42,985 bases of DNA from contig SUXT01000013.1 of the NCBI GenBank assembly GCA_015060835.1, positions 1 to 42,985 on the forward strand, in the 5' to 3' direction. Numbering within the stretch: the first letter of the stretch is position 1; each line of letters starts with the position of its first letter. This document shows, piece after piece, positions 25,882 through 35,539 of this stretch. The notes beneath the pieces are model-generated. The model was given only the letters and a program-made list of their open reading frames with translations. It was not told where the DNA came from and did no database searches. Source of the DNA: Bacteroidales bacterium (GTDB lineage Bacteria; Bacteroidota; Bacteroidia; Bacteroidales; Bacteroidaceae). A program made the position numbers and the translations under genes.

Positions 25882-28800
25882 CTATTTTCTGATATATTTT
25901 TTCTGACCGTTGATAAAGTAGATTCCGGATGATGTTACAGATTTTACCTTACGTCCACGGATATCGTAAATTACACTATCTTCCTTCTCAGCATCGATAC
26001 CGCCTATTCCGGTACTCAATGTGTAACCTGCCTTTACCTTTGCTATCATCTCTGTAAGGAGAGTGATATAGGCGGGGAACTGTTCGTAATACTTTTTGTA
26101 TACTAATGACTCAGCCTCTTTAGCCTTTGCCATCATCGCGGTGAAATCTTCCATAAGTGTTTCGCTTATGACATTCACTCCCTCTTTGAAGACAATGTTT
26201 CCATCTACTGTTGCCGAATCGTCAACAATTGTCTGATGGATACCGTATGCTTTGCAGTAAAGGTCTGTAAGCTCTGTTTCATCAGCAATTTCCTTATTCA
26301 TGTCTACTGCTATAAGCTGCCATTGCGATGCATCTGCTTTCGTATCCCATCCTACAACTTTCTTTCCTGCATCACAATGGAGAGATTGCATACTCTGACC
26401 TGTTACACAGATGTAGAATCTTGATTCACCTGCATCGCCCACAGTAAATTTCAAAGCCTTTGACTGAGATGAAGTCGCTGCCTTAGCCTGTGTACTTGTT
26501 GCTATCGAGCTTATATAATTTCCGTTATTCGACAGATAGTATTCATTCTCCTTTCCTGTAGATGTGAACTTGAATGTTCTGTACTTGGGATTCTTGGTAC
26601 CACTCTCGCATATCAGATTACCCGAACTGTTATACATTGAATAACCACTGTAAAGTTTGTTGTTGAGTTTATATGTGTTACCCGAATGTATTTTCACTCT
26701 TGAATCCTCTTTTGACAATACAGTGTTGATTTCCTGATCTATGAGTGTAGCCCATTCGCCATATGTATGCTCACTCTGGTCTTTATTCTCAATAGCAGCT
26801 TTTGAACTATCTGTTACTGCAATAAGGTTCTCAAGTACACTTTCGTAGAAATAACCGACATACTTACCGCCTCTGTCTTTGAATTTGAGTATACTCTCAG
26901 CAGATGCGAGCGCTTCATTCAGAGCTTCGAGCTGGTCCTCTTCGCTGCCGTTGTTCTTGGAATTTACAACTGATTCCGAACCGTTTGCAGCTACAGCCTT
27001 GATAACAATCTCTTTAGAGGCTGCCTCATCGGAGAGCTCAATGGTATTGTAGTTGGAGAATGTGATGAGTGTACCATCGGCATCATATACCTTGTAACCT
27101 ACTGCACCTGTTCCTTTTGAAATATTGATTGTCTTTCCGGCTTTCGAGAATACATATCCTGTTGCAGGAACAGACATTGAGTCGGGAACGAACGATGTGT
27201 AATGTCCTACATCACCTGCCTCGCCTACTGCTACTCCGTTGACCAATTTATTGCCGTCGCCACCGTCGGTACGGAGTTCGGGAAGTACGCGGTCCTCTAT
27301 GAACTGTATGGCACCGGCCTTCTTGGGATATTTGGCAATACGCGCCTTTGTGGTATCTATCATCGCTTGTGAAGATGTGAGATAATATGTGCCATAATCG
27401 CCGAATTCGGCTCTGTTCATGGGTACAAAGAATCCCCATGCCTCAAAGAAGTCAGTCATATCCTCACCCGATGCTTCGCAGCATTTCTCTACAAAGTGGA
27501 GAAGGTCGTACTTACCGTAGTTGAGTGAACCGCCGGATGTCTTTTTCAAAGGCGATTCGCGCAATATTCTGAAGAGTGTAGGATAGAATTCGGGATTGTT
27601 GCCTGCTACATGATAGTAGAGATACAACTGCCAGAACATTCGCATTGTGTAGCTGATGTCGCGAGAAGGGAAAGCTATATTGTTTTCATAGCAATCTACA
27701 AGGTCGGATATTTTGCCGCCGCGCGACATATATTTTCCGAGCTTATAGAGTGTGAGGTTCGAGAAGAGGTTGTTACTGCTCTCCGAGCATGCAATCATGT
27801 TTATACCATACTGGTGCACATGTCCGTTCTCGTGGGCAGGACCCCATGCGTTGTCGCCGTTAGACATCATTCTGTTGTAAGGGAGAAGATTGTTTATGTA
27901 TGTCTCGGCATATTGTGTGCGGTAGTCTGTTGCCGACTGATATCCGGTTGTGAGCGAAATAGCACACTGCTTGTTGTTGAAGCGCGAGGGCATGTACTCC
28001 TCGATACCTAAAAGTTCCTGTTGCCATTTCGACATATTATCCCACCATCCGATGGCATCGGTAATGGTGTTTTTGCAACAATTATCTGCAATCATATGTT
28101 GGAGACTCATGAAGAAGAGGTGGTAATCACCCTTTACAACCATATAACGGTGAGTGGCAAGATTGCGTGTGATGTCAACCCAGTCGGCATCTGTATGACG
28201 GCTCTTATCCCAGTAACCGTTCACAATACCTCCTTCGATGTGGATGGGAATTGAGCTGAAGTCTGAGATTACCTTGTCGCCACTTGTGTCGGCTGTGTAG
28301 AGTATGAAGAGACTCTGTGCTTCACGTGATACAGGAATGATGTTCATACCCTTTTTAAGCGTAGTACGTGTTCCTGACGGAGAAACCGCTGTAATAGCAT
28401 CGATTTCGAGTGTGGTACCCTCTGCGATGTCTGCTCCCACAAACACATAAACTACATCACCGGTGTTAGCATAAATACCTGTGGGGTTGTTGAGCCATGA
28501 GTATTTTCTGATGTTTATCTTTGTTGCCCAATAGTCGGGGTTACTGTATGGCTCGTATGTGTGGATGCGGAACTCCTTTTCGCGTGCCGCCCATGCATCG
28601 TTCTTTATCTTCTTGGCTGCTGCCACAAGTGTGCTGTTGCAAGCACTCATGGCTGCTTCAAGTTCAGCATCGCTCATTGAAGCATACTCACTCTTGAGTA
28701 CGGTACATAGATCATCCTCGAAGAATTTTGTGTATGCAGCTATCACAGAATCCTTATTTGTGAGCACTTCATTGAATTCGTTGTATTTCGCACGAATCTC

Positions 28801-29298
28801 GGCTATTTTCTCTTCGGAAAGTTCCACCTTTTCGAATATCCACTCCGAGCCGCCGGGAGTAGTCTCGGTACCGGAGTACCAGGGTACTACATCGTAAGCA
28901 GCGTCGCAGTGCATTCCAAAGTTGCCACCCTTAGTGTTGACAATATTGTATTTTCCCGATACTTTGCTGTTCTCGGAAATATAAAAATTCTTTGCTGTGG
29001 TTGCTGTGGTAAAGAGTGCGTATACCGTAGACTGGTTCTGAACATAGTATCCGGTATTTACATTCTGTATGTTCCATGCTTCGCCGTTCTTCTTGAACTG
29101 CCAAAGCTGGTTGTAACTCTCGTCGCCGCCCTTGTCGGTGCAGTAGATGTTATGCGCCGTAATATCTTCCGTCATTACAGCATTTGTTCTACCTGCATTC
29201 ACCAAGCGGTAAACGGCATTCTCTTCCGGTATAATCTGTGCGTGCAACGAGAGGACTGCTGCAAACAAGATTATAGTTGTGTAAAATAAATGTTTCAT
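25882..29298 (-). CDS. Secreted M60-family metallopeptidase, copy 3
   Basis: A 1,138-residue protein with signal peptide (MKHLFYTTIILFAAVLSLHA). The M60 site is His489-Glu490-Asn-Gly-His493 with Glu506. N-terminal and central trefoil-like modules, helical repeats and the VIYDIRGRKVKSV ... GIYFINGQKK tail are as in copies 1 and 2. It is the first of the three in transcription order and follows the DUF3472 gene by 36 bp with no hairpin between, so DUF3472 and copy 3 probably share a transcript. Confidence 0.85.
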   Translation of the reverse strand: MKHLFYTTIILFAAVLSLHAQIIPEENAVYRLVNAGRTNAVMTEDITAHNIYCTDKGGDESYNQLWQFKKNGEAWNIQNVNTGYYVQNQSTVYALFTTATTAKNFYISENSKVSGKYNIVNTKGGNFGMHCDAAYDVVPWYSGTETTPGGSEWIFEKVELSEEKIAEIRAKYNEFNEVLTNKDSVIAAYTKFFEDDLCTVLKSEYASMSDAELEAAMSACNSTLVAAAKKIKNDAWAAREKEFRIHTYEPYSNPDYWATKINIRKYSWLNNPTGIYANTGDVVYVFVGADIAEGTTLEIDAITAVSPSGTRTTLKKGMNIIPVSREAQSLFILYTADTSGDKVISDFSSIPIHIEGGIVNGYWDKSRHTDADWVDITRNLATHRYMVVKGDYHLFFMSLQHMIADNCCKNTITDAIGWWDNMSKWQQELLGIEEYMPSRFNNKQCAISLTTGYQSATDYRTQYAETYINNLLPYNRMMSNGDNAWGPAHENGHVHQYGINMIACSESSNNLFSNLTLYKLGKYMSRGGKISDLVDCYENNIAFPSRDISYTMRMFWQLYLYYHVAGNNPEFYPTLFRILRESPLKKTSGGSLNYGKYDLLHFVEKCCEASGEDMTDFFEAWGFFVPMNRAEFGDYGTYYLTSSQAMIDTTKARIAKYPKKAGAIQFIEDRVLPELRTDGGDGNKLVNGVAVGEAGDVGHYTSFVPDSMSVPATGYVFSKAGKTINISKGTGAVGYKVYDADGTLITFSNYNTIELSDEAASKEIVIKAVAANGSESVVNSKNNGSEEDQLEALNEALASAESILKFKDRGGKYVGYFYESVLENLIAVTDSSKAAIENKDQSEHTYGEWATLIDQEINTVLSKEDSRVKIHSGNTYKLNNKLYSGYSMYNSSGNLICESGTKNPKYRTFKFTSTGKENEYYLSNNGNYISSIATSTQAKAATSSQSKALKFTVGDAGESRFYICVTGQSMQSLHCDAGKKVVGWDTKADASQWQLIAVDMNKEIADETELTDLYCKAYGIHQTIVDDSATVDGNIVFKEGVNVISETLMEDFTAMMAKAKEAESLVYKKYYEQFPAYITLLTEMIAKVKAGYTLSTGIGGIDAEKEDSVIYDIRGRKVKSVTSSGIYFINGQKKYIRK

Positions 29299-29334
29299 GG
29301 CGTTAATGTAAATGGTTTAGATTATATATGGTAA

Positions 29335-30684
29335 TTATTCGAGTGTGCTGAAATCGATATTGGGTTTCTCGCCTACGCCGTTTTTGCGTGTGAAGCGGGT
29401 ATATCCTTTTGTATATCCGTCAAAGAATCCACCCATCATCAGGTAGAAACCATTTTCGTCGGCACCTCCTGTGTAGTCGAGACGCTTACCATTCCTACCT
29501 GTATCGCAATGTGTGAAAACAGCCTCGGTTACAGGTATCCACTCGCCATCCTTTGTGCATGCCCATTGGTTGTTGTAGCAGGCACGACGGGTTTTATATC
29601 CCATAACAGGGTTGAAGTTTTCGAGGAACGAGTGAGGATTGGTGTACCATGTGTCGATTTTGGGACGCTGGAAACTTGCCATCAATCGCCACTTGCCATC
29701 CTCGGCATCGCAGAAGTAGGCTGTATATACAGTACTTCCCTTTCCATCGGGACGCACACGCATAAGGAATTTATAGGTGTTGCCGGGCTTCCAGTCGTAA
29801 GCCATGAAGCTCTGTCCACCTGAACCTTCGCCTCCGAAATCCTGTACCTTTACAGTTTCACCTTTTTTGAGGAGCTTTATGCGAAGTGAGTCGGGAATCT
29901 CATTGGCATTGTCTGTCACGAACGGACTCCATACAGAGAAGAGTACCTTGCGGCGTCCGGGCAGGTTGTTCTGGAATCCGAAATATCCCTCACCGAATCC
30001 GCAAGCCATATAATAGCTGCTCACACGGTCGTAGTCGGCGGGAACAGTTACTTCGTTATAGAACCATTCGTAAGTCTTGTCCTTAGGCAGACGGTAGTTC
30101 AAGTGCACCGATGGACCGCGACGTCCGAAATGCGAACTGTAATTCTTGCGTATGTATGCAAGTTCTCCCAGATTGCCGTTGACGATAAGGCTGAGGACAT
30201 TGCCGAATGTGGTCTCTCCACTACCCTTCTTGCCTTGTATATCCACTTTGATGTGTCCGGGGTTCTTCACTTTGAATTTTCCGATGGTGTAGATGGCAGG
30301 TGTATCACCTGTGAGTTTAACCTTTTTCTTTTTTCCCAGGCAGCTTACTGTTATCGTGGAGTTTCCATATGCCTCAATCTTGAGTTCCATCTCTCCTGCC
30401 TTTTCCGCATGGAAATATGTACTTATTATATTATCTTTGTCGTACCAATTGGCTATTCCGCCATTATGCTCATCGATAAATGCCACAGGAATCTTGCCTG
30501 TATTTTTACGTGCACCGGGAGGAGGCATCATCTTATCTCTCGACAGAATCAATGACTCGGCATCAGGCGAAGTCACATATCCGTTATTCTTAATCAATAT
30601 GGTGTCTGATTTAAATTGCGCGTGTGCTGTGCCGCAATGCAGAAGCGCCAGGAAAGCTACGAATGATACGATTTTTTTTCTCAT
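29335..30684 (-). CDS. Secreted DUF3472 (DUF5077-DUF3472) protein
   Basis: A 449-residue protein with signal peptide (MRKKIVSFVAFLALLHCGTAHA). The N-terminal beta domain resembles DUF5077, and the larger part fits DUF3472: WFYNEVTVPADYDRVSSYYM, GYFGFQNN, VLFSVWSP and GGEGSGGQS are typical blocks. The family is frequent in Bacteroidetes glycan-use loci, but its activity is not known to me. It is first in the M60 cluster and faces the candidate origin region. Confidence 0.8.
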   Translation of the reverse strand: MRKKIVSFVAFLALLHCGTAHAQFKSDTILIKNNGYVTSPDAESLILSRDKMMPPPGARKNTGKIPVAFIDEHNGGIANWYDKDNIISTYFHAEKAGEMELKIEAYGNSTITVSCLGKKKKVKLTGDTPAIYTIGKFKVKNPGHIKVDIQGKKGSGETTFGNVLSLIVNGNLGELAYIRKNYSSHFGRRGPSVHLNYRLPKDKTYEWFYNEVTVPADYDRVSSYYMACGFGEGYFGFQNNLPGRRKVLFSVWSPFVTDNANEIPDSLRIKLLKKGETVKVQDFGGEGSGGQSFMAYDWKPGNTYKFLMRVRPDGKGSTVYTAYFCDAEDGKWRLMASFQRPKIDTWYTNPHSFLENFNPVMGYKTRRACYNNQWACTKDGEWIPVTEAVFTHCDTGRNGKRLDYTGGADENGFYLMMGGFFDGYTKGYTRFTRKNGVGEKPNIDFSTLE

Positions 30685-30889
30685 AAGTCTTTAAATTCTT
30701 TTATTATTATATAATAGCTCATAAAAGTAATCAATATTTATTTATTACCGGTTATATATTGCTATAAAATAAGTTAATTGAAAGATTTTATTTTTTCATC
30801 CCACCCTTCCCGGCACTCTTTTTGAACGATATTATATTTTATTATCTTCTTCTTTTAAATATAAAAAAAGGAAATAACAATAATAATGG

Positions 30890-31266
30890 CTGTTGATAAT
30901 ATTGATAACTTTTTAAGTGCTTTTTGGCATATTTTGTTATTCATATATGTGCTATAGTTATTAAGATGTTATTCATAGTGTATCTTTTTGTATTTAAGCT
31001 AATTACTGTTTTATTCACAGTCTGTTGATAACGTTGTTAAAGTAAAATTGATGATAATTTCAGGCTCTTTTTTCTGTTGAAAACCGTATAATAAATTTTT
31101 ATAAAAAACATGGTTATCAACTTGCATTTTCGTTGATGCAGTTTGTATATACACCATTTTGTTTTTTCCAACAAGAACCGACATTTTCTTTTATCAATTT
31201 ATCAAATGATTTTTAAGATGCTTTTCAATATGTTTTGCACCGTTATCAACAGATTTTGTGAATATC
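30890..31266. other. Candidate chromosomal replication origin (oriC)
   Basis: The gap 30685-31508 holds no gene and is very AT-rich. It contains many DnaA-box-like 9-mers: TTATTCACA at 31011-31019 (+); TTATCAACA at 31243-31251 (+) and, on the minus strand, at 30891-30899 and 31023-31031; near matches at 30900-30908 (-), 30937-30945, 30969-30977, 31114-31122, 31191-31199, 31199-31207 and 31257-31265 (-). Boxes at 31011 and 31023 are opposed with a 3-bp spacer. Gene direction switches here: everything to the left is minus, the next four genes are plus. dnaA is not in the window, which is common for Bacteroidetes origins. Chance in AT-rich DNA is the alternative. Confidence 0.45.
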
Positions 31267-31508
31267 TTCACCCTATAATACTCTTTCGCCGGATTTAATC
31301 AGCTTTTGATAATCTTCGATAAGCCTTTTCAACAGCTTGTTAATATTGTATTTTACATATAAATAGCTGTAATACAGTAGTGTATAATTGTTATTGACAT
31401 AGTTTTCATCAAATAGTAATGAATTTGCATATAATTTAAATTCGTAGCAATTTATTCCGTTATTACACAATTTCTTATTATCTTCGCATTCTGAATAATA
31501 GTGTATAT

Positions 31509-31916
31509 ATGTATAAGGAAAAATATGTTTACTCGCTGGAAATGAAGGTACGCGACTATGAGTGCGATCTTCAGGGAATAGTAAATAATGCCAATTACCA
31601 GCATTATATGGAGCACGCGCGACACGAATTTCTCGAATCGCTCGGCGAAAATTTCGGTCGTCTGCACGAGCAGGGAATCGATGCAATGGTTGCCAAGATA
31701 ACCATCGAATATAAACTCCCGCTTATCAGTGGCGATAAATTTGTTGTGGGAATCAATCTTAAGCGCCAGGGAGTAAAGATACTTTTTCTTCAGGATATTT
31801 ACAGGTTGTCCGACGGCAAGCTTTGCACAAAAGGGTGTGTAGAGACAATCTGTGTGCAGAATGGTCGCCTCACTCGTGGCGAACTTTTCGACGAGGTTTT
31901 TAAAGACTATTTGTAG
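31509..31916 (+). CDS. Acyl-CoA thioesterase, hot-dog fold (4HBT/YbgC type)
   Basis: A 135-residue single hot-dog domain. The motif DYECDLQGIVNNANYQHYME matches the YbgC/4HBT active-site helix, with Asp20 as probable catalytic residue. It should hydrolyse acyl-CoA thioesters in the cytoplasm; substrate unknown. It is the first plus-strand gene after the candidate origin, and the next gene follows by 20 bp. Confidence 0.85.
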   Translation: MYKEKYVYSLEMKVRDYECDLQGIVNNANYQHYMEHARHEFLESLGENFGRLHEQGIDAMVAKITIEYKLPLISGDKFVVGINLKRQGVKILFLQDIYRLSDGKLCTKGCVETICVQNGRLTRGELFDEVFKDYL

Positions 31917-31936
31917 AATTAAAAAAACTTCTTGCA

Positions 31937-32326
31937 ATGAACTTTTTAGAAGAATTTTGGCCGGTGGCATTCTTTTTCGTGATTATGGGAATATCGTATG
32001 CACGTAATGCCGCTAAGATAAAAAGAGAGGCTTCTCAGACACCCCCTGAGGTGTTGAGTGAGGAATTTCCGCAGATAGATACACAGGAATACCTTGAAGA
32101 GCCTCCGCAAATGCAACAGAACTTCTTTGAATCATTAGGGAAGCAAAAGAGCGAGCAGAAACGTCATAACAAAAAGCCTGCACAACCATCAAGAAGAAGT
32201 GTGGAAAATACTCCCCCACCCGCTCCCCAAGAAGAAGAACGCAAAGAGAGACTTGTCAGCATGAAGAACAAGTCCGAAGCAAAGAGAGCATTCATATACT
32301 CTGAAATATTCAACAGAAAATATTAA
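31937..32326 (+). CDS. Small membrane-anchored hypothetical protein
   Basis: A 129-residue protein. One hydrophobic segment (FWPVAFFFVIMGISYA) at the N-terminus is followed by a charged, Pro/Gln/Glu-rich low-complexity tail (TPPEVLSEEFPQ, NTPPPAPQEEE) and a short helical C-terminal block (SEAKRAFIYSEIFNRKY) that looks conserved in type. I recognise no domain. The spacing puts it in the operon with the thioesterase and the acetyl-CoA transferase gene 18 bp downstream. Confidence 0.65.
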   Translation: MNFLEEFWPVAFFFVIMGISYARNAAKIKREASQTPPEVLSEEFPQIDTQEYLEEPPQMQQNFFESLGKQKSEQKRHNKKPAQPSRRSVENTPPPAPQEEERKERLVSMKNKSEAKRAFIYSEIFNRKY

Positions 32327-32344
32327 CACAAATAAACATACAAA

Positions 32345-33832
32345 ATGAACTATCGCATAATAACCGCAGCCGAAGCTGCAACATACATAAATGACGGCGA
32401 CGGAGTAGGTATCAGCGGATTTACCCTTTCGGGTACCCCAAAGACTGTGCTTCCCGAAGTAGCCAAGCGTGCCGAGGAATTACACGCTGCGGGCAAGCCT
32501 TTCAAGATAAATCTCTATACAGGAGCATCTACAGGCGATGCCATCGACGGTGCACTCACACGCGCCAACGCACTCAACTTTAGAGCACCCTTCCTGTCTA
32601 ACCCCACAGTGCGCACAGCTGTAAACAACAAGGAACTCACATACACCGACCTTCATCTCTCTCTCATGGCTCAGGACTTGCGTTACGGCTTTATGGGTAA
32701 GGTCGATGTTGCAATCCTCGAAGCAATAGACATTACCCCCGACGGAAAAGTGTATCTTACAACAGCCGGAGGTATAGGACAGACAGTAGCCAATCTTGCC
32801 GACAAGATAATCATCGAGCGTAACATCTTCCACCACACAGAGGGACTGCACGATGTTTACGAGCCTGAGACACCCCCCTACCGCCGCGAAATTCCCATTT
32901 ATAAGGCATCTGACAGAATAGGTAAGCCTTATGTGCAGGTAGACCCTAAGAAGGTTATAGGTATCGTGGAGGTCAATCTCCCCAACGAGCCTGTTGTATT
33001 CAAGGAACTTGATGATGTTACCCGTCGCATAGGCGAGAATGTTGCAAACTTCCTTCTCACAGACATCAAGCGCGGTATCATCCCATCTGTGGGACTTCCC
33101 ATACAGAGCGGCATCGGCAACGTGGCAAATGCCGTGCTCAAGGCACTGGAGACAAGCACAGAGATTCCTCCCCTCGACCTCTATTCCGAGGTGTTGCAGG
33201 ACACTGTAATCGACCTCATGGAGCTCGGAAGAGTAAAATCGGGCAGCACCTGCTCGCTCTCTCTCAGCCAGGAGGGATTGCAGCGTGTCTACAACAATCT
33301 CGACTTCTTCCGCGACAAACTGGTGCTCCGCCCCTCTGAAATTTCGAACAGCCCCGAAGTTATACGCCGTCTCGGAGTAATTGCAATAAACACAGCCATC
33401 GAGGTCGACCTCTACGGATGCGTAAACTCATCGCACATCGGAGGTACAAGACTGATGAACGGAATCGGCGGTTCGGGCGACTTTGCACGTAACGCATATA
33501 TATCAATCTTCACCTGTCCCTCTACCCTCAAGGATGGCAAGATAAGCGCCATTGTTCCTATGGTGGCACATGCCGACCACTCGGAGCACGACGTGAGAAT
33601 TGTCGTAACCGAATATGGTGTTGCCGATCTGCGCGGCAAAGGTCCCGACGAAAGAGCAAAGACTCTTATCGAGAACTGTGCGCACCCCGACTACCGCAAT
33701 CTCCTTTGGGACTATCTGAAGATAAGCAAAAAGGCACACATCAGCCACAATGTGGCTGCCGCCCTTGCACTGCACACCACATTTGAGCGCGAGGGAGACA
33801 TGCGCCTCACCGACTACTCCAAGTTTATCTGA
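32345..33832 (+). CDS. Acetyl-CoA hydrolase/transferase (succinyl-CoA:acetate type)
   Basis: A 495-residue enzyme of the Cat1/AarC family. It shows DGDGVGISGFTLSGTPK at the start, LYSEVLQD with probable catalytic Glu282, EVDLYGCVNSSHIGG and the GGSGDFARNAYISIF oxyanion region. It probably moves CoA between acetyl- or succinyl-CoA and acetate/succinate, which suits a propionate- and acetate-producing gut anaerobe. Substrate choice cannot be read from sequence. It is in the plus-strand run with the thioesterase. Confidence 0.9.
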   Translation: MNYRIITAAEAATYINDGDGVGISGFTLSGTPKTVLPEVAKRAEELHAAGKPFKINLYTGASTGDAIDGALTRANALNFRAPFLSNPTVRTAVNNKELTYTDLHLSLMAQDLRYGFMGKVDVAILEAIDITPDGKVYLTTAGGIGQTVANLADKIIIERNIFHHTEGLHDVYEPETPPYRREIPIYKASDRIGKPYVQVDPKKVIGIVEVNLPNEPVVFKELDDVTRRIGENVANFLLTDIKRGIIPSVGLPIQSGIGNVANAVLKALETSTEIPPLDLYSEVLQDTVIDLMELGRVKSGSTCSLSLSQEGLQRVYNNLDFFRDKLVLRPSEISNSPEVIRRLGVIAINTAIEVDLYGCVNSSHIGGTRLMNGIGGSGDFARNAYISIFTCPSTLKDGKISAIVPMVAHADHSEHDVRIVVTEYGVADLRGKGPDERAKTLIENCAHPDYRNLLWDYLKISKKAHISHNVAAALALHTTFEREGDMRLTDYSKFI

Positions 33833-33853
33833 TAGAGAATCTCCACCCTGCCG

Positions 33854-34396
33854 ATGAAAAAGAAATCAGTTATAGATATGGGACGTATCGGACGCGATGA
33901 GTTCATCGCGTCCGATAAGCTTCCCTTGACGGTTGTTGTCGACAATGTACGCAGCCTGCACAATGTAGGTTCGATATTCCGCACCTCCGATGCTTTTCGC
34001 GTGGAGCAGGTGCTTCTATGCGGAATAACAGCTACCCCTCCGCAGGCCGAGATTCACAAGACTGCGCTCGGTGCCGAGGATGTTGTGTCGTGGAAATATT
34101 ATAAGGATACGATGGATGCTGTACGCGAACTATCCGAGGCGGGATATGGAATATACGCAATAGAACAGGTCGAGGGGAGTATTCCCCTTCAGGATTTCAA
34201 AACCGAGGAGGGATGCAAATATGCTGTTATTCTCGGTAATGAGGTTAAAGGCGTAGGGCAACAGGTGGTAGATGCCTGTGACGGTTCGATAGAGATTCCG
34301 CAGTTCGGCACCAAACATTCGCTGAATGTCTCTGTAACGGCGGGAATGGTCATCTGGGAATTTGCCTGCAAGCTCGGATGGGTTAAACGCGGGTAG
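33854..34396 (+). CDS. TrmH/SpoU-family RNA 2'-O-methyltransferase
   Basis: A 180-residue single SPOUT domain. Motif 1 is NVRSLHNVGSIFRT, motif 2 is VILGNEVKGV and motif 3 is IPQFGTKHSLNVSVTAGMVI; all three knot motifs are intact. It methylates a ribose in tRNA or rRNA; which one is not visible. It lacks an N-terminal L30-like substrate domain. It ends 2 nt from the convergent recO stop. Confidence 0.9.
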   Translation: MKKKSVIDMGRIGRDEFIASDKLPLTVVVDNVRSLHNVGSIFRTSDAFRVEQVLLCGITATPPQAEIHKTALGAEDVVSWKYYKDTMDAVRELSEAGYGIYAIEQVEGSIPLQDFKTEEGCKYAVILGNEVKGVGQQVVDACDGSIEIPQFGTKHSLNVSVTAGMVIWEFACKLGWVKRG

Positions 34397-34398
34397 GT

Positions 34399-35124
34399 TC
34401 AGGCAAACAGCTCCTTAAGCACTTCGGCCGACTTTAGTTCGGGGAAATCGGGAATATGCAACCGGTAGTAATTCTGTATTACACTCAGATATTCGTTGCG
34501 CAGGTTTCTGTTCATAGATACCTGTGATACTCCATCGTAGTCATGCGCCATGAGCGAGAAAAAGTCTGCTGCTTGCGTCGCTGTGAGGTAGTTTGAGTGC
34601 AACGGCTGCACTCCTACAAAGCATCCTGCCTGAAGGTCGAAATAGTGCGCTCCTGAGTCGGTCTGCAGATTGGGAGATATTCCCAAAAAACGTGTCAGAC
34701 GCAGCAGGAACAGCAGATGGAAATTGGCATACTTCTCCTCTGCCCCATCCAGCCACATAAGCGACTCTTCGATAAATGAAAATATAGCCGCATTGTCGCT
34801 CTCTTCGTGCAGTGCGCGTGTGAGAAATTCGGCAAGGTAGAGTGTTATTGCCGACTTGTATGGGTCGCATGGGATTGTAGAGTAGAGACACGCCGGGACA
34901 ACCTCGGAGAGACGGCTCATGGCTCCGCCATGCTTGTATTGTGCCTGAAAGTGCAGTATCGACAGTGGTTGGAAAAGCACACTTCTCACCTTTGAACGCT
35001 TGCTGTGCGTCACCGGCAGCAGAAAGGATACCCTTCCCCTGCTCTCTGTGAAAATATCTGCAATCATCAGATTGTCGCTGTATTTCAGTGTGCGCAGCAC
35101 TATACCCTTGAACTTCTCTACCAT
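34399..35124 (-). CDS. recO: DNA repair protein RecO
   Basis: A 241-residue protein. The OB-fold N-terminus (FKGIVLRTLKYSDNLMIADIFTESRGRVSFLLP) and helical C-terminal half fit RecO of the RecFOR pathway, which loads RecA on gapped DNA. A Bacteroidetes-type protein without an obvious four-Cys zinc site. Its ATG lies 1 nt after the nikR-like stop, so it is translated from the same message. The partner gene recR is also in this window (41720). Confidence 0.9.
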   Translation of the reverse strand: MVEKFKGIVLRTLKYSDNLMIADIFTESRGRVSFLLPVTHSKRSKVRSVLFQPLSILHFQAQYKHGGAMSRLSEVVPACLYSTIPCDPYKSAITLYLAEFLTRALHEESDNAAIFSFIEESLMWLDGAEEKYANFHLLFLLRLTRFLGISPNLQTDSGAHYFDLQAGCFVGVQPLHSNYLTATQAADFFSLMAHDYDGVSQVSMNRNLRNEYLSVIQNYYRLHIPDFPELKSAEVLKELFA

Positions 35125-35125
35125 A

Positions 35126-35527
35126 CTACTCTGCTCTGCTCATTACCAGTTTTCCATGCTTTATACCCTTTACAGCTATGAGTCTGTCCGACAATTCTGT
35201 CAGGCGGAACGCTTCGCCCATAACCGTAACAATATGCAGGCAGAAATTGCTGTTTATAAAGTATTGCGACGACGACAGTATCAACTCCTGATGTTCCTGC
35301 TCAATGTCTGCTATGCGTGAGGTTATATCCTTGCGCTCCTTGTCGTACATTATCACTATGGTGCCTGCAACGGTGTGGTTGCACATCCACTTCTCCTCGG
35401 CAACATTCTTCTCTATCAGAAAACGTATTGCCTGTGAACGGTTGCTGAATCCGTTCTTCTCCACATATTTGTCAAGAGAGTCGAGAAGTTCCTCCTCAAG
35501 CGATACTCCGAAACGTTTCAGTGTCAT
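35126..35527 (-). CDS. NikR-like ribbon-helix-helix regulator with altered metal site
   Basis: A 133-residue protein. The N-terminal ribbon-helix-helix (TLKRFGVSLEEELLDSLD ... FSNRSQAIRFLI) and the C-terminal ACT-like domain fit NikR. Compared with E. coli NikR as I recall it, the nickel ligands His76, His87, His89 and Cys95 correspond to Gln77, Gln88, Phe90 and Cys96, so three of the four are missing. It may sense another signal or hold a different metal. No nickel uptake gene is nearby. The MITE-like element ends 12 bp upstream of its ATG and has separated it from the GH76 gene; it is coupled to recO downstream. Confidence 0.8.
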   Translation of the reverse strand: MTLKRFGVSLEEELLDSLDKYVEKNGFSNRSQAIRFLIEKNVAEEKWMCNHTVAGTIVIMYDKERKDITSRIADIEQEHQELILSSSQYFINSNFCLHIVTVMGEAFRLTELSDRLIAVKGIKHGKLVMSRAE

Positions 35528-35539
35528 AATATTACTTTA

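Noticed and set aside
31273-31686. 137-residue minus-strand frame right of the origin candidate
   Set aside because: Antisense to the thioesterase start and then AT-rich Asn/Tyr/Leu-rich translation; no domain.
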